From contig CAYVUV010000191.1 of the NCBI GenBank assembly GCA_964455095.1, forward strand, positions 1 to 64,000: a stretch of DNA of 64,000 bases, read 5' to 3'. Positions 1 through 11,285 of the stretch are shown piece by piece. The position numbers were made by a program, and so were the translations under genes. The notes below the pieces were generated by a model. That model made no database searches. It was not told the origin of the DNA and saw nothing but the letters and a program-made list of their open reading frames with translations. Every line of letters begins with the position of its first letter. The first letter of the stretch is position 1. The DNA comes from CAYVUV01 sp964455095 (GTDB taxonomy: Bacteria; Desulfobacterota; Binatia; HRBIN30; CADEER01).

Positions 1-954
1 TTCCAGGTTCGGCGTGTGCGTGCTGACGCCGAGGAAGCGCACCTTGCCCTGCTCTTTCAGGCGATCGAACGCCTCGTGCATGTTCGGCGCCATGAGGCGC
101 TCGACGCGGTCGCACGAGTGGATGTGGATCAGGTCGACGTAGTCGGTCTGCAGGCGGCGCAAACTGCCCTCGACCGCCTCGATGATCTTCGGCACCGGCG
201 TATCGTTGGGCAGATGCCCGTCGGAGACGCAGAACTTGGTCGCCAGAAAGACCTTGTCCCGCTGCCCCTTGATGGCTTCGCCGAGCAGCTTTTCCGACCC
301 GGTCTCGGCGTAGTCCGGCGCGGTGTCGAAGTAGTCGACGCCGCGCTCGAGGGCGCGGCGCGCGATCTCCACATCACTGATGCGGCCCGAGCCGAGCGAG
401 ATGTCGGACACCATGGCGTTGGTGCGTCCGAGCCGCCGGTAACTGCGAATGCGCGCCTCGCGCCACTCGTCGCGCACCGCCGGCGCCGTGTTCTCCACCT
501 CGGTGCGGAAGAAGTCGTTCGCCACCGGCAGCCAGCCGCGGTTGTGGAGCACGGCGGCGGCCACGCCGCCGCCCGCCGCCGCAACGGTCGCGCCGCCAGC
601 GCCGAGGGCGCGCAGTACGACACGGCGCGTCGCGCCGGGCGCTTCGGCGCTCGGTTCCGGCGCGGCCGGCGCCCGCCACAGCCAACCCGGCGCCGCGGTG
701 CGGCAGCGCTCGCACACCGCCCGGCGCGGGCGCCACAGCGTGGCGGCAATCGCCAACAGGAGCGCAGCGAGCGTCACCCACAACTTCCACAGCGGCAACG
801 CGCTGCGCTGCTGGCCTTCCGCCAGATCGTGCAGCAGGCTGCCGCCCAACCCGTAGGCGAGAACGAAGCCGAAGGCGTACAACGCCAGCAACACGAGGGG
901 ACGGACGCGCACTTCGCGATCACGGGTCTCCCCGCCGCACTCTGCACACTTCAT
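1..954 (-). CDS. Membrane-anchored aldo/keto reductase (3' end beyond window)
   Basis: Only the first 318 codons are present; the frame is still open at base 1. The C-terminal half is an aldo/keto reductase TIM barrel, an NAD(P)H-dependent oxidoreductase fold. D210 and Y215 (YFDTAPDYAE), K240 (FLATK) and H279 (DLIHIHS) fit the family's Asp-Tyr-Lys-His tetrad. The first 170 residues are unusual. They carry a CAEC pair at 3-6, two hydrophobic helices (about 20-40 and 58-74), a CERC pair at 81-84, then an RR-containing hydrophobic stretch at 110-145 that looks like a Tat signal but lies internally. I infer a membrane-tethered enzyme, perhaps with a small metal-binding site. The start ATG follows GGAGGTGAGC. 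The substrate cannot be told from sequence. Confidence 0.85.
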   Translation of the reverse strand, partial: MKCAECGGETRDREVRVRPLVLLALYAFGFVLAYGLGGSLLHDLAEGQQRSALPLWKLWVTLAALLLAIAATLWRPRRAVCERCRTAAPGWLWRAPAAPEPSAEAPGATRRVVLRALGAGGATVAAAGGGVAAAVLHNRGWLPVANDFFRTEVENTAPAVRDEWREARIRSYRRLGRTNAMVSDISLGSGRISDVEIARRALERGVDYFDTAPDYAETGSEKLLGEAIKGQRDKVFLATKFCVSDGHLPNDTPVPKIIEAVEGSLRRLQTDYVDLIHIHSCDRVERLMAPNMHEAFDRLKEQGKVRFLGVSTHTPNLE

Positions 955-1038
955 GCTCACCTCCTGCCGTCGAGGGTTGGCCGCCAGACTATGCGGCCTT
1001 GCTCTCCGTGTCCATGGCGGCGTGCTGGAGACCCGGAC

Positions 1039-2451
1039 TCATCCCGGCCTGGCGCGGAACAGGAATACGGCCGGCGCTTCCCCTGCCTTGCCGCTGTCCG
1101 CGTCTTTGAAACTCTCGCTGAAAGACTGCAGCAGCTCGAAGCGCGGGTCGTTGAGGAGCCCGTCCAGTGGGATGTCGGCCTCCGCCGGGCCGAAGTGCGA
1201 ATCCCAGGCGACCAGGGCGCCCACCGGCACATGACCACTCCCCTGATTTAGCGCCTGGAGGTGGCGCGTCCTGTGTCTATCGAACGGATCGCGGTCGAGG
1301 CGAAACGTCAGGTACGGGTGTGCGCAATAGAGCAGCCCCTCGTTCAGGTCATGCTGCTTGATCCAGGCGGCGGCTTGTTCCAACGGAATAAGCTCGCCAG
1401 CAACCCGGAACGGCACCAACACACTGCGCGTCGCTTGATATAGATTGCAGCTCACGGCGAGCACGGCCAGCGCGCCGGCTAGCTTGTGGTGTCGCTTCTG
1501 AAGACCGTTCAACGCGATGATGCTCCCCACGGCCCCCAGCGGCGATACCGCGGCCATCACTCGCAGCAGTCCGTAGGAGCTGAAGAGCCCGAACTTCCAG
1601 AATATGGAATGCATGGCGAGGTAGGTGAGAAATACGCCGAACACCAGCCAGACCTCTTCGGTCAACAACTCGTGCTCGCGTCGTCGTGCCAGCCCTCGCC
1701 ATGCGGTCCAGACTCCGCCCGCCAGAAAGAGCATCGCCCCCGCCGTGCCCAGAATGAGCTTGAAGTTGCGCGCGAACTGCAGCAGGTTGCCGCGCCCATA
1801 GAGTCGGTTGCCGCGGTACGGGTTGTCGTGGACGACCCAGAGGAAATCGCCGTCGTGCAACCCGCCGACGACGCTGTACAGCAGCGTCCCCGCGGCGAGT
1901 AACGGCACCACCCTGAGGCGCCCGCGCACCACCAGCACCGCGGCGAACAGTGGCAGGAGCAGAAACCCTTCGGTGCGCGCGAACGGCAGAAACGATACCA
2001 GCAGCGCCGCCGGCGCGTGCAGTTGCTCGATCATCAGCAATACCGACACGATCAGCACCAGCGCGAAGAGCGGCTCGGTCAGGCCGCTGACGATGACGGC
2101 GAAGTACAAGGGCATGAACACGGTCAGCAACACCGCGGCCGGGGCGAAGCGCGAGCCGAGCGCGCGCGCGATCATCCCGGCACACCAGGCGGTGAGCGCC
2201 GCGCACAGCAGATTGAAGAACACCGCGCCGCCATAGCCGGCCTGCGCGAAGGGACTGCTGAGCAAGATGAAGAGGGGCTTGCCCCAATGATTCAGGAAGA
2301 GCTCGGGATGGCGCCACGCGTAGCGCGCCATCTCGTAGTGGTGGATGCCGTCGCCCGGATCGTAGACCCCGTCAGAGACGAGGTGCACCGTCGCGGGTGC
2401 GGCAATCGCGGCCACTGACAGCAGGAGCAGCAACGCCGTGGGTCGGGACAT
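1039..2451 (-). CDS. Polytopic membrane protein, GT-C glycosyltransferase-like
   Basis: 470 residues with about ten hydrophobic helices starting from an N-terminal segment (LLLLLSVAAIAAPATV). The first external loop carries DPGDGIHHYEMARYAW, an acidic loop after TM1 of the kind seen in GT-C (PMT/ArnT-like) glycosyltransferases, which move sugars from polyprenyl-phosphate donors to envelope acceptors. A soluble C-terminal region of about 120 residues follows (from about LVPFRVAGELIP). It lies upstream of the aldo/keto reductase on the same strand with an 84-base gap, so co-transcription is possible. The family call rests on topology and the loop motif only; a transporter or a purely structural membrane protein cannot be excluded. 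Confidence 0.6.
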   Translation of the reverse strand: MSRPTALLLLLSVAAIAAPATVHLVSDGVYDPGDGIHHYEMARYAWRHPELFLNHWGKPLFILLSSPFAQAGYGGAVFFNLLCAALTAWCAGMIARALGSRFAPAAVLLTVFMPLYFAVIVSGLTEPLFALVLIVSVLLMIEQLHAPAALLVSFLPFARTEGFLLLPLFAAVLVVRGRLRVVPLLAAGTLLYSVVGGLHDGDFLWVVHDNPYRGNRLYGRGNLLQFARNFKLILGTAGAMLFLAGGVWTAWRGLARRREHELLTEEVWLVFGVFLTYLAMHSIFWKFGLFSSYGLLRVMAAVSPLGAVGSIIALNGLQKRHHKLAGALAVLAVSCNLYQATRSVLVPFRVAGELIPLEQAAAWIKQHDLNEGLLYCAHPYLTFRLDRDPFDRHRTRHLQALNQGSGHVPVGALVAWDSHFGPAEADIPLDGLLNDPRFELLQSFSESFKDADSGKAGEAPAVFLFRARPG

Positions 2452-2481
2452 CGATCGTCACGGGCGTCGGTCGGGTGCGGG

Positions 2482-3207
2482 CTAGGCCGGATCGGCAACG
2501 ATCGGCGCCGTGAGATCCGACAGGCGGCTGCGCTGCCGGCCCTGGGCGTCGAAATTTCCTGGCTCGAGCCACTGCCGAAACGCCCGGTCCAGTGCCGGCC
2601 AGTCGCGATCGATGGCCGCAAACCAGGCCGTATCGCGGTTGCGCCCCTTGTAGACGGTCGCCTGCCTGAACACGCCTTCGAACGACAGGCCGAGCCGCCG
2701 CGCGGCGGCGCGCGATGGGGCGTTGAGCGCATCGCACTTCCATTCGTAGCGCCGGTAGCCGAGCCCAAACGCGCGCTGCATCATCAGGTACATCGCCTCC
2801 GTGGCGGCGGGCGTGCGCTGCAGCAGCGACGAGAAGCGCAGGTGGCCGACCTCGATCGAGCCGTTGCGCGGATCGATGCGCAGATAACTGGCGACGCCGA
2901 TCGCCTGCGCGCCCGCCGCGTCGAGAATGGCGAAGAAGAGCGGATCATCGCCGAGGCAGACGGCGTGCATCCACTCGAGGTAGGCCTCGAAGCGCTCGAA
3001 CGGCCCGTACGGCAGGTAGGTCCAGGGGCGCGCGTCTGCATCGAGCGCATTGGCGCGGAACAGGTCCCCAGCGTGGCGCGCGGGATCGAGCGGCTCCAGG
3101 CGACAGAAGCGCCCGGCCATCGGCTCGCGCGACGGCGGGGCGGGGCGCTGCCATTGCGGCAGCGCGAAGCCGATCGGTTGCCCGAGATCGTTGACCAGAT
3201 TCCCCAT
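2482..3207 (-). CDS. GNAT-family N-acetyltransferase (RimJ/RimL-like)
   Basis: 241 residues. The central and C-terminal part has the GNAT core: a strand with FFAILDAAGAQAIGVASYLRI, an acetyl-CoA-loop region around AATEAMYLMMQRAFGLGYRR, and the NAPSRAAARRLGLSFEGVFR segment typical of RimJ/RimL-type protein or small-molecule acetyltransferases. The acceptor is unknown. I chose the ATG at 3207, preceded by AGAGGAG; a longer frame reaches 3345 but would run into the end of gyrA and begins with low-complexity Arg-rich residues. It follows gyrA on the same strand with a 61-base gap and may be read through from it. Confidence 0.8.
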   Translation of the reverse strand: MGNLVNDLGQPIGFALPQWQRPAPPSREPMAGRFCRLEPLDPARHAGDLFRANALDADARPWTYLPYGPFERFEAYLEWMHAVCLGDDPLFFAILDAAGAQAIGVASYLRIDPRNGSIEVGHLRFSSLLQRTPAATEAMYLMMQRAFGLGYRRYEWKCDALNAPSRAAARRLGLSFEGVFRQATVYKGRNRDTAWFAAIDRDWPALDRAFRQWLEPGNFDAQGRQRSRLSDLTAPIVADPA

Positions 3208-3268
3208 CGCTCCTCTCGGTTCTGAGCGTCGGCGCAGAGAAAGGCGAGCGAGCGAACCTAGATCGCGG

Positions 3269-5788
<2,520 letters not shown>

Positions 5789-5856
5789 GCGTGTTCAACT
5801 CGCTTCCGCGGGGAGTAAAAACGGCCGAAGCCACCTCAAATCACCCCCACCTCAAT

Positions 5857-5917
5857 CCTCCCCCGTCGAGGGGGAGGAGGCCGGAGCGCTAAAGCCTTCC
5901 CCCCTTGCGGGGGAAGG
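5857..5917. repeat. Two adjacent GC-rich hairpin repeats between gyrB and gyrA
   Basis: Two perfect inverted repeats sit side by side. The first pairs CCTCCCCC (5857-5864) with GGGGGAGG (5870-5877) around a 5-base loop GTCGA. The second pairs CCTTCCCCC (5895-5903) with GGGGGAAGG (5909-5917) around CTTGC. Stems are 8 and 9 bp. Further C-rich and G-rich runs flank them. They resemble the short palindromic intergenic repeats common in GC-rich environmental genomes. Lying between the gyrB stop and the gyrA start, they could also act as an RNA-processing or attenuating structure. There is no T-tract on the transcribed strand, so a simple intrinsic terminator is unlikely. Confidence 0.7.
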
Positions 5918-5970
5918 TTGGATGGGGGGTAGAGAGACAACCGCGCAGCGCACCATATCGCCCTGGTCAG

Positions 5971-8397
5971 CTAGATGTCGAGGTTCTTCACCGACAGCGC
6001 GTTCTCCTCGATGAACCGCCGCCGCGGCTCGACCTCGTCGCCCATCAAGGTCGAGAAAATCTCGTCGGCTTCGTAAGCGTCCTCGACCCGCACCTGGAGC
6101 AACGTGCGCGTCTCCGGGTTCATGGTCGTTTCCCAGAGCTGCTCGGGGTTCATCTCGCCCAAGCCTTTGTAGCGCTGGACGTCGACGCCCTTGCGCGCCT
6201 GGGCCAGGATGTCGGCGACGGCGGCGCCGAGCGCCGCGGCACTGGTGGCCTTGCTGCCCGCCGTGATGGTAAACGGCGGCGCCCCGACGGCGCGCAGCTC
6301 GGCCATCAGCCGGCGCAGTTCCTCGAATTCCGGCGTGCCGCAGAACGCCGAGTCGACCACGGTCTTCTGCTGACTGCCGTTGGTGCGCGCCCGGGCGATG
6401 ATCGTCCACCCGCCGTGCTCGCTGTCCGGCTCGAGATCGAAACTCAGGGGCAGAAGCAGCGGCGCCTCCGCGGTGAGCCGCTCGCGGACGGCGTCGGTGA
6501 TCTGGCGCAACACGGTTTCGTCGCCAAGTACCGCCCGGCTCATGCGCTCGTCGCGCGCCAGCGCCGCGACGATCTCGCGCTGCTTGCGCTGGCGGGCGAT
6601 CACGTCGAGCACGCGGTCGCACCGCAGCTGCTGTTTGATGACGCGCTTGAGCGCCTCGCCGGTGAAGGCGGGACCACCCGCGGTCGATTGGAGGTGCACG
6701 TCCTGCGTGCCGAGATCGAGCAGGTAGTCTTCCAGCGCCGCCTCGTCCTTCAGGTAACGTTCAGCCTTGGCGCGCTTAACGCGGTACAGCGGCGGCTGGG
6801 CGATGAAGATGTGGCCGCGCTCGATGAGCTCGTGAAACTGGCGGTAGAAGAGCGTCAGCAGCAGCGTGCGAATATGCGAGCCGTCGACGTCGGCGTCGGT
6901 CATGATGATGACGGTGTGGTAGCGCAGCTTGGAGATGTCCTTGTCCTCTTTGCCGACGCTCGTGCCGAGCGCGGTGATGAGGACCCGGATCTCCTGCGAC
7001 GACAGCATCTTGTCGAAGCGCGCCTTCTCGACGTTGAGGATCTTGCCGCGCAGCGGCAGGATCGCCTGATTGCGCCGGTCGCGGCCCTGCTTGGCCGAGC
7101 CGCCGGCCGAATCGCCCTCGACGATGTACAGCTCCGCCAGCGCCGGGTCGCGTTCCTGACAGTCGGCCAGCTTGCCCGGCAGCGAGGCCGAGTCCAGCGC
7201 GCCCTTGCGCCGCGCCAGGTCCTTGGCCTTGCGGGTCGCCTCGCGGACGCGTGCGGCGTCGAGCGCTTTGGCCACGATGATCTTGGCGTCCGATGGGTGC
7301 TCTTCCAGGTACTCGCCGAGCTTCTCGTTGACGAGGGCCTCGACGAATCCCTTGACCTCGCTGTTGCCGAGTTTGGTCTTGGTCTGCCCTTCGAACTGCG
7401 GATGCGCCAGCTTGACGCTGATGATCGCCGTCAGTCCCTCGCGGGCGTCCTCGCCCTGCAGGCCCTCGCCACCTTTCACCATCCCGTGGGCGGTGGCGTA
7501 GGCGTTCACCGTCCGCGTCAACGCCGCCTTGAAGCCGCTGAGATGGGTGCCGCCCTCGATGGTGCTGATGTTGTTGGCGAACGAGAAGACCGTCTCGGCG
7601 TACCCCTCGTTCCACTGCAAGGCGGCCTCGATGGCCAGGTCGTCGCGCTCGCCGGTCAGCGCGATGACGGTCGGGTGGATCGGCGTTTTGGTGCGGTTCA
7701 GGTGCTGCACGAACTCCGCTATGCCGCCGCGGTAGAGGAACTCGTGGCGTTTGTCCGTGCGCTGATCCTCGATCATGATGCGCACGCCGCGGTTGAGAAA
7801 CGCCAGCTCGCGCAAGCGCTGCGAGAGGATGTCGAAACTGAAATCGGTGCTCTCGAAGATCTCGTGATCCGGTTTGAAGGTAACCTTGGTGCCGCGCAGG
7901 TCGGTGGTGCCGACTTCCGCCAACGGTGCTTCCGGGGTGCCACGGTGATAGCGCTGGGTATACACGCGCTTCTCGCGCTTGATCTCCACCGTCAGGTCTT
8001 CGGACAGGGCGTTGACCACTGAGACACCGACGCCGTGCAGACCGCCCGAGACTTTGTACGCACCGGTATCGAACTTGCCGCCGGCGTGCAGCTTGGTCAG
8101 CACTACCTCGGCCGCCGACATGCCCTCGCTGTGCATATCGACCGGAATGCCGCGCCCGTCATCGTCGACCGTGACCGCTCCGTCGAGATGGATGACGACG
8201 GAGATGTTGGTGCAATGGCCGGCCATTGCCTCGTCGATCGAGTTGTCGACGACCTCGAAAACGAGATGGTGCAGGCCGCGCTCGGCAGTATCGCCGATGT
8301 ACATGCCGGGGCGTTTGCGAACCGCGTCGAGGCCCTCCAAAACTTTGATCTTGTCGGCCCCGTATCCGGGTTGCTCCTCGGCCCCCAAGTTGTCCAT
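5971..8397 (-). CDS. gyrB: DNA gyrase subunit B
   Basis: 808 residues, the ATPase subunit of gyrase. The N-terminal GHKL domain has EVVDNSIDEAMAG, DDGRGIPVD and GGLHGVGVSVVNALS. The Toprim region contains the EGDSAGGSAKQGRDR and LPLRGKILNVEKA motifs and the metal-binding DADVDGSHIRTLLLT motif, and the C-terminus has the usual QRYKGLGEMNPEQLWETTMNP block. There is extra sequence between Toprim and this block, as in the longer proteobacterial GyrB form. It starts with ATG at 8397 behind GAGGGTGG. dnaN lies 203 bases upstream on the same strand; recF, which usually sits between them, is not here. Confidence 0.98.
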   Translation of the reverse strand: MDNLGAEEQPGYGADKIKVLEGLDAVRKRPGMYIGDTAERGLHHLVFEVVDNSIDEAMAGHCTNISVVIHLDGAVTVDDDGRGIPVDMHSEGMSAAEVVLTKLHAGGKFDTGAYKVSGGLHGVGVSVVNALSEDLTVEIKREKRVYTQRYHRGTPEAPLAEVGTTDLRGTKVTFKPDHEIFESTDFSFDILSQRLRELAFLNRGVRIMIEDQRTDKRHEFLYRGGIAEFVQHLNRTKTPIHPTVIALTGERDDLAIEAALQWNEGYAETVFSFANNISTIEGGTHLSGFKAALTRTVNAYATAHGMVKGGEGLQGEDAREGLTAIISVKLAHPQFEGQTKTKLGNSEVKGFVEALVNEKLGEYLEEHPSDAKIIVAKALDAARVREATRKAKDLARRKGALDSASLPGKLADCQERDPALAELYIVEGDSAGGSAKQGRDRRNQAILPLRGKILNVEKARFDKMLSSQEIRVLITALGTSVGKEDKDISKLRYHTVIIMTDADVDGSHIRTLLLTLFYRQFHELIERGHIFIAQPPLYRVKRAKAERYLKDEAALEDYLLDLGTQDVHLQSTAGGPAFTGEALKRVIKQQLRCDRVLDVIARQRKQREIVAALARDERMSRAVLGDETVLRQITDAVRERLTAEAPLLLPLSFDLEPDSEHGGWTIIARARTNGSQQKTVVDSAFCGTPEFEELRRLMAELRAVGAPPFTITAGSKATSAAALGAAVADILAQARKGVDVQRYKGLGEMNPEQLWETTMNPETRTLLQVRVEDAYEADEIFSTLMGDEVEPRRRFIEENALSVKNLDI

Positions 8398-8600
8398 TCC
8401 ACCCTCAGTTTTTCCGCGGGATTAATCCAGCGTTTGCTTGAACCGGTTGACGGTACCACAAACGGGCCCACAGGTAAAGCTACTGGGTGAACAATAAACC
8501 GTTAATAATCGATAACTTACACCAATAATTGTGGGCGGGTAAGCGACCGCTGCGCAAACTCTTCGCGGCGCTCTTTACCAGGCTGCAGCACGGCCTGCCG
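8398..8600. other. AT-richer intergenic region between dnaN and gyrB
   Basis: This 203-base gap holds no gene although recF normally occupies this place. Its centre (about 8490-8530) is clearly AT-rich for this genome: ACAATAAACCGTTAATAATC is followed by GATAACTTACACCAATAATT. It includes the loose palindrome GTTAATAATCGATAAC. The stretch probably carries the gyrB promoter, read leftward. An unwinding-element role in replication initiation is possible, but no good 9-mer DnaA box is visible. Confidence 0.4.
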
Positions 8601-9716
8601 TCAGAGGCGCATTGGCATGACGATATAACAATAGTCTGGATCTCCGACATAGCGCACGACGCCCGGGCTGACTTCGTCATTGAGCCCGATTTCGACGCGG
8701 CCATCGGATGGCTGGGCAGCCAATGCCTCGAGGAGATATTTGGCGTTGAAACCGATGGCGACCGGCTGTCCGTCGTATTCGATAGCGATCTCTTCGGCCG
8801 CCTCTCCGACGTCGGGATTGATCGAGGAGAGCTCCAACTTCTGCCCGTCGATCTGCATCTTGACGCCACGCGTTCGTTCGCTGGAGACGATCGACACGCG
8901 GCGCAAGGCGGAGACGAGCTCGCCGCTGTCGACGGTTGCGACGCGTTCGGAACGGCCCGGCACGACTTGTCGGTAGTCGGGAAATTCGCCCTCGACCAGG
9001 CGCATCGACATCTGCACCGCGCCGCGCCGCGCGTGCGCCATGCCACTCACGACGCTGAGCTCGATGGCCTCTTCGCCACTCTCGAGCACCTTGCGCAGCT
9101 CGACCACCGCCTTGCGCGGAATGATCACGCCTTTCTCGAGCTTGCCACTGTCGACCGGGCGCGTGATCATCGCCAGGCGGTGGCCGTCCGTGGCGACGAT
9201 CCGCAGCCGCCCGTCTTCGGCGCCCTCGACGTACAACCCGTTCAGATTCACCCGCGTCTCGTCGCCGGAAATGGCGAAGATGGTGCGCTCGATCATGGTG
9301 GCCAGCACTTCACCGGGCACCGTCACCACCTGCCCCTTTGTCCCGTCCGGCGGTTCCGGAATGGCCGGGAACTCGCGCGGATCCAGTCCAACCAGGCGAA
9401 AGCGCGAGCGGCCAGCCGAGATCTCGATCCAGTTGTTGTCCTGCGACCGGATGCGAATCTCCCCCTCGCCGAGCTCGCGCACCATCTCGAACAGCTTGCG
9501 CGCGCTGGTGGTGAGACTGCCCTTCTTGCGCACCGTCGCCACGCATCGCCGCCGCACCGCGATCTCCTGATCGGTCGCGGCGACGGAGATGCCGTCGCTG
9601 CCGGTACTCTCGATGAGCACGTTGCTGAGAATCGGCACCGTCGTCCGCCGTTCGGCGATGCCTTGCATCAGGTACAAACCGGCCAACAATTCGTTCCGTT
9701 CGATGGCGAATTCCAT
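8601..9716 (-). CDS. dnaN: DNA polymerase III beta subunit (sliding clamp)
   Basis: 371 residues, matching the usual 365-375 of the beta clamp, the ring that tethers DNA polymerase III to DNA. The three repeated clamp folds are visible, with characteristic segments such as GIAERRTTVPILSNVLIE near the N-terminus, ATDGHRLAMITR in the middle, and the C-terminal YCYIVMPMRL. That last motif ends in the M-P-M-R-L signature that lines the protein-binding groove. The start ATG at 9716 follows GGGGGTGGA. It lies downstream of dnaA on the same strand with a 231-base AT-containing gap, so it may have its own promoter. Confidence 0.98.
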   Translation of the reverse strand: MEFAIERNELLAGLYLMQGIAERRTTVPILSNVLIESTGSDGISVAATDQEIAVRRRCVATVRKKGSLTTSARKLFEMVRELGEGEIRIRSQDNNWIEISAGRSRFRLVGLDPREFPAIPEPPDGTKGQVVTVPGEVLATMIERTIFAISGDETRVNLNGLYVEGAEDGRLRIVATDGHRLAMITRPVDSGKLEKGVIIPRKAVVELRKVLESGEEAIELSVVSGMAHARRGAVQMSMRLVEGEFPDYRQVVPGRSERVATVDSGELVSALRRVSIVSSERTRGVKMQIDGQKLELSSINPDVGEAAEEIAIEYDGQPVAIGFNAKYLLEALAAQPSDGRVEIGLNDEVSPGVVRYVGDPDYCYIVMPMRL

Positions 9717-9947
9717 TCCACCCCCGCCTGACTACTTACTCTTAGGTTTTATAAAAGAGAGAAGACTAGTACATAGTAGGGCCTGTTCATATGCGAGGAG
9801 CCTTGTGGCAGAAGCCGTTCCGCACAGTGGCGAGAGAACCGCTGGGGAGGCCGGGCACCGCCATTCCCCAGGTATGCTCGGCCGCGTGCACCCAGTCTCC
9901 ACCCCCTCTCCGCAGCTTATGAACAACCCCAACGCATCGGCGCGCGA
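9717..9947. other. dnaA-dnaN intergenic region, possible dnaN promoter and DnaA-box-like sites
   Basis: 231 bases without a gene. The dnaN-proximal end (about 9729-9778) is AT-rich and includes CTCTTAGGTTTTATAAAAGAG, whose ends can pair; read leftward it offers TATAAAA-type promoter sequence. TTATGAACA at 9917-9925 and its near-inverse TGTTCATAT at 9784-9792 are loosely like the DnaA box TTATCCACA but are not close matches. The region is a secondary candidate for part of the replication origin. Confidence 0.35.
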
Positions 9948-11285
9948 TTACCCGCTGCGCTCCAGCATTCGCTCCAACCGTTCGACGGTGGCGCGGAAGC
10001 TCGAATCTTCCTGCAAGCGCCGTTCGACCACCTGCGCCGCGTGAATGACCGTCGAGTGATCGCGCCCGCCGAAGCGATCGCCGATGACGGGAAACGACGC
10101 CTGCGTGTAGCGGCGACACAGGTACATGGCGACCTGGCGCGGCAGCGCGACGGTGCGGGTTCGTTTCTTCGAGCGCAGCTCGGTGGGACGGATGTTGAAG
10201 AAATCACACACGGCCTTCTGAATCGACTCGATGGTGATCGCGCGCTCGTGCTTATCGCGCAGCACATTCTGCAGCACCTCCCGGGCGAAGTCCACGGTGA
10301 TGGGGCAGCGGTTGAGCGAGGCGAACGCACCGAGACGCGTCAGCGACCCCTCGAGCTCGCGCACGTTCGAGTCGATGTTCGACGCCAGAAAGAGCGCTAC
10401 TTCTTGCGGCAGCTCGATCTGCTCCAGATCGGCCTTTTTTTCGAGAATGGCCACGCGCGTCTCGACGTCGGGCGGCTGGATGTCGGCGATGAGACCCCAC
10501 TCGAAGCGATTGCGCAGCCGCTCTTCGAGCTCCGGGATCTCCTTCGGAAACTTGTCCGAGGTGAGCACGATCTGGTGATGGCCCTCGTACAACGAGTTGA
10601 ACGTGTGGAAGAACTCCTCCTGTGTGCGCTCGCGGCCGGCGAGAAACTGCACGTCATCGACGATCAAGACATCGATGCGGCGGAAGCGGTTCTTGAACTC
10701 GTCCATCCGATCACGCCGCAGCGCGGCAATGAGCTCGTTCATGAACGATTCAGACGACAGGTACATCACCCGCGCGTCGGGCGTGCGTTCCAGCACTTCG
10801 TGGCCGATGGCGTTGACCAGGTGCGTCTTGCCGAGCCCCACTCCGCCGTAGATGAACAGCGGATTGTAGTGATCGCCCGGCTGGCTGGCGACGGCCTTGC
10901 ACGCGGCGTGCGCGAACTGGTTGCTGGCCCCGACGACGAAGCTGCCAAACGTGTACTTCGCCAGCAGCCCGGCGCTGCGCGTGGCGCTGCGCAGGGGCAC
11001 CGCGGCCGGTGCCGCGCTGGGGAAGAGCTCTTGCTGACCGGGGACCTCGACGCGGACGTTCAGATGCCGCAGCTCGCCGTCGCTGGCGTTGAGCAGGGCC
11101 GCTTCCAACGAAGCCAGGTAGCGCTCGCGCACGATCTCGGCGGTCGAACGATCCGGCGCCTCGACGACCAGCGTCTGTCCGTTGCGGCCGAGAATGTGCA
11201 GCGTCGACAGCGTTTCGGCCGCGTCGGTGCCGCTGTGCTGATCGGCCACCACGAGGAGGGCATTCTGCCAGGCCTCGCGAATCAT
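9948..11285 (-). CDS. dnaA: Chromosomal replication initiator protein DnaA
   Basis: 445 residues. The AAA+ domain has Walker A GGVGLGKTH (147-155), Walker B VLIVDDVQFLAG and the sensor II region NVRELEGSLTRL. Domain IV carries the DNA-binding signature GGRDHSTVIHA. DnaA melts the origin and loads the helicase. Domain I (1-80) is recognisable by pattern (LVVEAPDRSTAEIVRERYLASL) but lacks the usual FxxW-type motif near residues 20-30, and linker domain II is very short. The gene starts at 11285 and is read away from hemL, leaving a 291-base divergent gap that is the best origin candidate. Confidence 0.98.
   Translation of the reverse strand: MIREAWQNALLVVADQHSGTDAAETLSTLHILGRNGQTLVVEAPDRSTAEIVRERYLASLEAALLNASDGELRHLNVRVEVPGQQELFPSAAPAAVPLRSATRSAGLLAKYTFGSFVVGASNQFAHAACKAVASQPGDHYNPLFIYGGVGLGKTHLVNAIGHEVLERTPDARVMYLSSESFMNELIAALRRDRMDEFKNRFRRIDVLIVDDVQFLAGRERTQEEFFHTFNSLYEGHHQIVLTSDKFPKEIPELEERLRNRFEWGLIADIQPPDVETRVAILEKKADLEQIELPQEVALFLASNIDSNVRELEGSLTRLGAFASLNRCPITVDFAREVLQNVLRDKHERAITIESIQKAVCDFFNIRPTELRSKKRTRTVALPRQVAMYLCRRYTQASFPVIGDRFGGRDHSTVIHAAQVVERRLQEDSSFRATVERLERMLERSG

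Noticed and set aside
5905..8022. Plus-strand open frame opposite gyrB
   Set aside because: Same antisense artefact; the opposite strand has unambiguous GyrB motifs.
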